A stretch of 64,000 nucleotides of DNA from DASXHY01 sp036272195 (lineage in GTDB: Bacteria; Verrucomicrobiota; Verrucomicrobiia; Limisphaerales; DASXHY01). The stretch covers positions 62,001 to 126,000 of the forward strand of contig DATAZE010000057.1 in NCBI GenBank assembly GCA_036272195.1, given 5' to 3'. A model generated the notes under the pieces. It was not told the origin of the DNA. It saw only the letters and a program-made list of their open reading frames with translations, and searched no databases. Made by a program: the position numbers and the translations under genes. Positions 60,454-64,000 of the stretch are shown here, piece by piece; positions within the stretch are counted from its first letter, which is position 1; the number at the start of each line of letters is the position of its first letter.

Positions 60454-62451
60454 ATGATCGCGAGCAAAGAGTCCTTCGAACCGCACAGCAGCGACGCGCT
60501 GCCGAACTCCACCAAGGTATTCGTCCCCGGCGAAATCCACCCGGACGTGCGCGTGCCCATGCGCCAGATCGAAGTCACTCCCACGAAAACCTACAGCGGC
60601 GCCATCGAGCCGAACGACCCCGTGCGCGTCTATGATTGTTCCGGCCCGTGGGGCGATCCAAATTTCACCGGCACTGTCGAGGAAGGCCTGCCCGGGTTGC
60701 GCGAAAAATGGATTCGCACCCGCGCCGACGTGGAAGACTATGATGGCCGCCAAGTGAAACCGCAGGACAACGGTTATCTCTCCGGAAAACACGCCGAATT
60801 CGCCAGCCAGGCGGAAAAAAATCGCCTCCGCGAATTCCCCGGCCTCAAGAGTAATCGCCGCCGCACACTGCGCGCGAAGGCCGGCAAAGTCGTCACACAA
60901 CTCGCCTACGCCCGCGCCGGCATCATCACGCCGGAAATGGAATTCATCGCCATCCGCGAAAACATGGGCAGGGCGAATTTACGATTGACGATTGACGATT
61001 TACGCGACGACCTGACACGCAACGAACTCGATAAGCAGCACGAAGGCAGCAGCCAGCTCGTAAATCGTAAATCGCAAATCACAAATTCATTTACGCCTTC
61101 CGTATTCTCCAAATTTCCCCAGAGAATCCCGGAAGAGATCACCGCCGAATTCGTCCGCTCCGAAGTCGCCGCCGGCCGCGCCATCATTCCCTCGAACATC
61201 AACCACCCGGAACTCGAGCCGATGATTATCGGCCGCAATTTCCTCGTGAAAATCAACGCCAACATCGGCAACAGCGCCGTCGCGTCGAGCATCGAGGAAG
61301 AAGTCGAGAAAATGCGTTGGGCCACCAAATGGGGCGCGGACACTGTCATGGATTTATCCACCGGCAAAAACATCCACGCCACGCGCGAATGGATTCTGCG
61401 CAACTCACCCGTGCCCATCGGCACCGTGCCCATTTACCAGGCCCTCGAAAAAGTCGGCGGAAAAGCCGAAGACCTCACGTGGGAAATTTTCCGCGACACC
61501 TTGATCGAGCAAGCCGAACAAGGCGTCGATTACTTCACGATTCACGCCGGTGTATTGCTGCGGTTCATCCCGCTCACCGCGCGCCGCATGACCGGCATTG
61601 TTTCGCGCGGCGGCAGCATCATGGCCAAATGGTGCCTCTCGCATCACCAGGAAAACTTTCTCTACACCCACTGGGACGACATCTGCGACATCATGGCCGC
61701 CTACGACGTCAGCTTCAGCATCGGCGACGGCCTCCGCCCCGGCTCCATTGCCGACGCGAACGACCAGGCGCAATTCGGCGAACTCCAGGTGCAAGGCGAA
61801 CTCACCGAACGCGCCTGGGCCAAAGGCGTGCAAGTCATGAACGAAGGCCCCGGCCACGTCCCCCTGCACATGATCGAGGAGAACATGGCCAAGCAACTCG
61901 AATGGTGCCACGAAGCGCCCTTCTACACCCTCGGGCCGCTCACCACCGACATCGCGCCCGGCTACGACCACATCACCAGCGGCATCGGCGCGGCGATGAT
62001 TGGCTGGTATGGCTGCGCGATGCTTTGCTACGTCACGCCCAAGGAACACCTCGGCCTGCCGAACAAGAAAGACGTGAAAGACGGCGTCATCGCCTACAAA
62101 ATCGCCGCCCACGCCGCCGACCTGGCCAAAGGCCACCCCGGCGCGCAATACCGCGACAACGCCCTGAGCAAAGCCCGCTTCGAATTCCGCTGGGAAGATC
62201 AATTCAACCTCAGCCTCGACCCCGTCACCGCCCGCGAATTCCACGACGAAACCCTCCCGCAAGACGGCGCCAAAACCGCCCACTTCTGCTCCATGTGCGG
62301 CCCGCATTTCTGCTCCATGAAAATCACCGAAGACGTCCGGAAATACGCCGCCGAACAAGGCATCGCCGAAGAAGAGGCGTTGAAGAAGGGTATGGAAGCG
62401 AAATCGAAAGAGTTCGTGGAAAAGGGCGCAGAAGTGTATTCGAAAGCGTAA
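60454..62451 (+). CDS. thiC: Phosphomethylpyrimidine synthase ThiC
   Basis: 665 residues. A radical-SAM enzyme that makes HMP-phosphate from AIR. Motifs: FIAIRENMGR, IIPSNINHPELEPMIIGRNF, TKWGADTVMDLSTGKNIHAT, NSPVPIGTVPIYQALEKVGG, HAGVLLRFIPLTARR, VSRGGSIMAKWCLSHHQENF, and the C-terminal [4Fe-4S] motif CSMCGPHFCSM. It is about 35 residues longer than E. coli ThiC. The extra part is an in-frame palindromic repeat at 60975-61088, between FIAIRENMGR and IPEEITAEFV. The flanking core is intact. Controlled by the TPP riboswitch. A second copy of its last codons follows the stop. Confidence 0.95.
   Translation: MIASKESFEPHSSDALPNSTKVFVPGEIHPDVRVPMRQIEVTPTKTYSGAIEPNDPVRVYDCSGPWGDPNFTGTVEEGLPGLREKWIRTRADVEDYDGRQVKPQDNGYLSGKHAEFASQAEKNRLREFPGLKSNRRRTLRAKAGKVVTQLAYARAGIITPEMEFIAIRENMGRANLRLTIDDLRDDLTRNELDKQHEGSSQLVNRKSQITNSFTPSVFSKFPQRIPEEITAEFVRSEVAAGRAIIPSNINHPELEPMIIGRNFLVKINANIGNSAVASSIEEEVEKMRWATKWGADTVMDLSTGKNIHATREWILRNSPVPIGTVPIYQALEKVGGKAEDLTWEIFRDTLIEQAEQGVDYFTIHAGVLLRFIPLTARRMTGIVSRGGSIMAKWCLSHHQENFLYTHWDDICDIMAAYDVSFSIGDGLRPGSIADANDQAQFGELQVQGELTERAWAKGVQVMNEGPGHVPLHMIEENMAKQLEWCHEAPFYTLGPLTTDIAPGYDHITSGIGAAMIGWYGCAMLCYVTPKEHLGLPNKKDVKDGVIAYKIAAHAADLAKGHPGAQYRDNALSKARFEFRWEDQFNLSLDPVTAREFHDETLPQDGAKTAHFCSMCGPHFCSMKITEDVRKYAAEQGIAEEEALKKGMEAKSKEFVEKGAEVYSKA
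60975..61088. repeat. In-frame palindromic insertion inside thiC
   Basis: 29-base arms at 60975-61003 and 61060-61088 match at 24 of 29 positions, enclosing 56 bases. Total 114 bases = 38 codons, so the frame is kept. The encoded peptide (LRLTIDDLRDDLTRNELDKQ, then HEGSSQLVNRKSQITN) has no counterpart in ThiC sequences I know. The repeat word also occurs after fabG (4506). Confidence 0.75.
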
Positions 62452-62660
62452 CCTGGTGGGTGGGGCGAGACTCCGTCGAGCCCTATATTTGTCCGTCTCC
62501 CTCTTATACTCCAAAGAGTTCCATTACTCAGCCCAGGGTTGGACCGCAACGCGAGACTACCCTGGGTCACCGCCCAACAAATCCATCAACCCTGAAAGCG
62601 GTTGAACAAAAATCTCACAAATTCTTAGAAAAGGGTTCAGAACTATACTCGAAGGCGTAA
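62452..62660. repeat. Inserted repeat block with a second thiC C-terminus
   Basis: After the thiC stop comes GGGCGAGACTCCGTCGAGCC, then a hairpin-rich stretch (CCCAGGGTTGG with CTACCCTGGG), and finally codons for KSHKFLEKGSELYSKA plus stop. The last part repeats thiC's own end, KSKEFVEKGAEVYSKA, with many synonymous changes. The real terminator lies directly after it (62677). Confidence 0.7.
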
Positions 62661-62676
62661 TCGTTTATCCCGGTAA

Positions 62677-62705
62677 GGCTGCGTTGCCGCGCAGCCCCAA
62701 TTTTT
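62677..62705 (+). terminator. thiC terminator
   Basis: GGCTGCG (62677-62683) with CGCAGCC (62690-62696), then CCAATTTTT. Confidence 0.65.
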
Positions 62706-62813
62706 CCCGCGCATAACGCGTCGGAAGTTTACGCCAAGGCATGACCGAAATTTTTACACGAATTCCACGAATCGCCACTAATTCAAAAGCGCTGAAGGCG
62801 CTACGGAAATTAG

Positions 62814-62849
62814 CCCGGGGTTGCCCGATTCCGAGAGGGCTACCCCGGG
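62814..62849. repeat. GC-rich hairpin repeat
   Basis: CCCGGGGTTGCCC (62814-62826) pairs with GGGCTACCCCGGG (62837-62849), one mismatch, loop GATTCCGAGA. The rest of 62706-62936 has no gene. Confidence 0.6.
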
Positions 62850-62936
62850 TCGAAATCGATTCAACCCATCCATTTCGCACGAAGCGCGGCGAGCAAAGCG
62901 AGTATGTTCGGCAACAAGCGGAGATCGGCAAACCTA

Positions 62937-63779
62937 TTAAATCCCTTTTGGCCGTGGCTGTCGCTGTGCACCCTGTTTAACAGTAAAAGTTTTAGGGTCG
63001 CACCGCTCGAAAAGCTCATTGAACCATTCAAGTTCATTGTTTTGCCAGTCATCAGAAGCTTCCACTCCGGCAATGTATCGAGTCTGATCGTAAATGACCC
63101 CGAATTGATTTGATACACCGGTTCGAAACAGGCCTCCAATTTGTGGAGCACCACCACAGAATAGATCTTTCCCGGATTTAAGCGCATCACAAAATGCACT
63201 GAATACCGCGCGACTTGTTCGGGCAATTGGAGAGTCTTGCCACTTTTTATTCCATTCGAGGAATGCGCTAGTACCTGAGCCCCCCACCGTTATTATCTTC
63301 GAGACCTTGGGGATTTCTTTCTCTACGCTAGACCAACCATTTTTGCTGCTCCAATAATGTTCCCAAACTCTAAAGCGAGATTTCATGCCGTCTCCTTCCC
63401 GAGTCGCATGAAGAATCATGAAGTCGGTTAACAACAACCACTGACCGCAAGAAATGGGGTGGCTTTTTTGAGAGCGAATTAGCAAATCGTGAATCCGTTC
63501 GGTCTTGATTTCAGCAGAGTCTCCGCTTTGAAATAGAACTCCACGATCGATCAACTCAACTAACTGGCCAATAACCATCGTTGGAAATCCAACATGGCCA
63601 AAAAAACCGAAAAGTTCAGGCTGTGTGCGACACGAGAAAACTTTTTGCCCATTCGCCCACACAGCATCAGGTTTTTTTGCTTCGGGCTTATTGATCCAAC
63701 TAATTGCGCTGTCAGTTGCGATATAAACTGAAGACGGTCCACGGGAGTCAACACCAAGCCATGAGACAAGCGCGGTCAT
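62937..63779 (-). CDS. Ntn-hydrolase-like protein (proteasome/HslV-like N-terminus)
   Basis: 280 residues, no signal peptide. After Met1 the chain opens with Thr2: TALVSWLGVDSRGPSSVYIA, TDSAISW, and later NGQKVFSC then ELFGFFGHVGFPTMVIGQLV. Set against HslV/proteasome beta subunits, Thr2 takes the place of catalytic Thr1, Asp in ATDS that of Asp17 and Lys in GQKVF that of Lys33; the following GFFGHV resembles the 'GFAGxx' turn. The second half (WSSKNGWSSVEKEIPKVSKI; ITVGGSGTSAFLEW; FSAFCDALKSGKDLF) also has a plausible fold with 'VGGSG' late. It is AT-richer than neighbours and isolated beyond repeats. An Ntn peptidase or amidase function is inference; a defence role is possible but unsupported by neighbours here. 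Confidence 0.55.
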   Translation of the reverse strand: MTALVSWLGVDSRGPSSVYIATDSAISWINKPEAKKPDAVWANGQKVFSCRTQPELFGFFGHVGFPTMVIGQLVELIDRGVLFQSGDSAEIKTERIHDLLIRSQKSHPISCGQWLLLTDFMILHATREGDGMKSRFRVWEHYWSSKNGWSSVEKEIPKVSKIITVGGSGTSAFLEWNKKWQDSPIARTSRAVFSAFCDALKSGKDLFCGGAPQIGGLFRTGVSNQFGVIYDQTRYIAGVEASDDWQNNELEWFNELFERCDPKTFTVKQGAQRQPRPKGI

Positions 63780-64000
63780 TTGAATTGAGTTATTCTTCCG
63801 AGAATTGTATCATATAAGTAGACCTTAGAGCAAGCTGGCCTCTGAACACCTTGTTCAAGTATTTGGTCACGGCGCAACTCCCAGGCCCTCCATCAAGATA
63901 ACGGGGGGTGAGGTCGAGGACCTGCTCCATGGCACTTAATCGTGCCGTGGGGTGGCTGGGTCTAACATTCGGGAGTTCCGTCTTCGCTGGACACAAACGA

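Noticed and set aside
61317..62660. A 447-codon open frame overlapping thiC
   Set aside because: It lies in another frame of thiC and reads as Arg/His/Pro-rich sequence, a by-product of GC-rich codons; only its last 17 codons match a real gene end.
63790..63996. A 68-codon minus-strand frame just upstream of the Ntn-like gene
   Set aside because: It begins at TTG at the window edge, has low-complexity content and no recognisable domain; it may be repeat DNA or the end of a gene outside the window.

Overview
The window reads as chromosomal DNA of a member of the Verrucomicrobia (Verrucomicrobiota), possibly of the soil/freshwater Pedosphaera–Limisphaerales type. The phylum call rests on four things: a 51-residue small basic protein at 55617-55772 of a type known from Verrucomicrobia and Chlamydiae; a pseudopilin with the PGFTLIELLVVIAIIAILAA leader and a C-terminal H-x9-DG motif; Tat-signal Gfo/Idh/MocA and ThuA proteins side by side; and many short palindromic repeats between genes. 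The lineage below phylum level is inference. Most genes are GC-rich. The stretches 21.7-23.7 kb, 55.8-57.2 kb and 62.9-64 kb look AT-richer and accessory.

Layout. 0-6.2 kb: a fatty-acid cluster (end of fabD, fabG, acpP, fabF) split by four unrelated genes. 6.2-12 kb: a one-blade PQQ-like protein, pyrimidine-nucleoside phosphorylase, pyrF, a secreted subtilisin-like protease, a host-attachment-like protein and a LOG-family protein. 12.2-16.7 kb: a TonB-dependent receptor, YfiR-like protein and CHASE8/HAMP/PAS histidine kinase in one operon. 17.3-23.7 kb: a pseudopilin and two secreted proteins, one interrupted at a nine-G run. 23.8-29.8 kb: a mostly co-directional run with gmhB, kdsB, pyrG, folC and a HAD phosphatase. 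29.8-33.2 kb: succinate dehydrogenase sdhCAB behind a near-consensus promoter. 33.3-36.1 kb: a CoA-binding protein, tRNA-Val(GAC), and a divergent alkylation-repair pair (ogt, ada-alkA) around a 19-bp perfect inverted repeat. 36.2-39.2 kb: putA, broken by a one-base frameshift. 39.5-43.5 kb: ThuA, a Tat-exported oxidoreductase and purH. 43.7-48.3 kb: an exopolysaccharide export operon on the minus strand (outer-membrane barrel, Wzc-type tyrosine kinase, Wza-type lipoprotein, FHA protein). 48.5-55.8 kb, minus strand: an ABC ATPase with three envelope proteins, a DUF6941-like protein, folD, an SH3 protein, an RsuA/RluB pseudouridine synthase and the small basic protein. 57.2-62.7 kb: an esterase, a glutaredoxin, an HTH-metallo-beta-lactamase fusion, a lipoprotein, and a TPP riboswitch controlling thiC. 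62.9-63.8 kb: a protein with proteasome/HslV-like N-terminal features.

The most unusual content is the population of palindromic repeats. Two copies of a ~180-bp structured element (16718-16895 and 43486-43667) are almost identical except for the apical hairpin, which differs in sequence but still folds in both. A 114-bp palindromic element sits in frame inside thiC and adds about 38 residues. The 3' end of thiC is followed by a second, diverged copy of its own C-terminal codons. Other palindromic families supply the last codons of gmhB and lie next to the stop codon of the DUF6941-like gene. No phage, CRISPR array, rRNA operon or intact transposase was seen.
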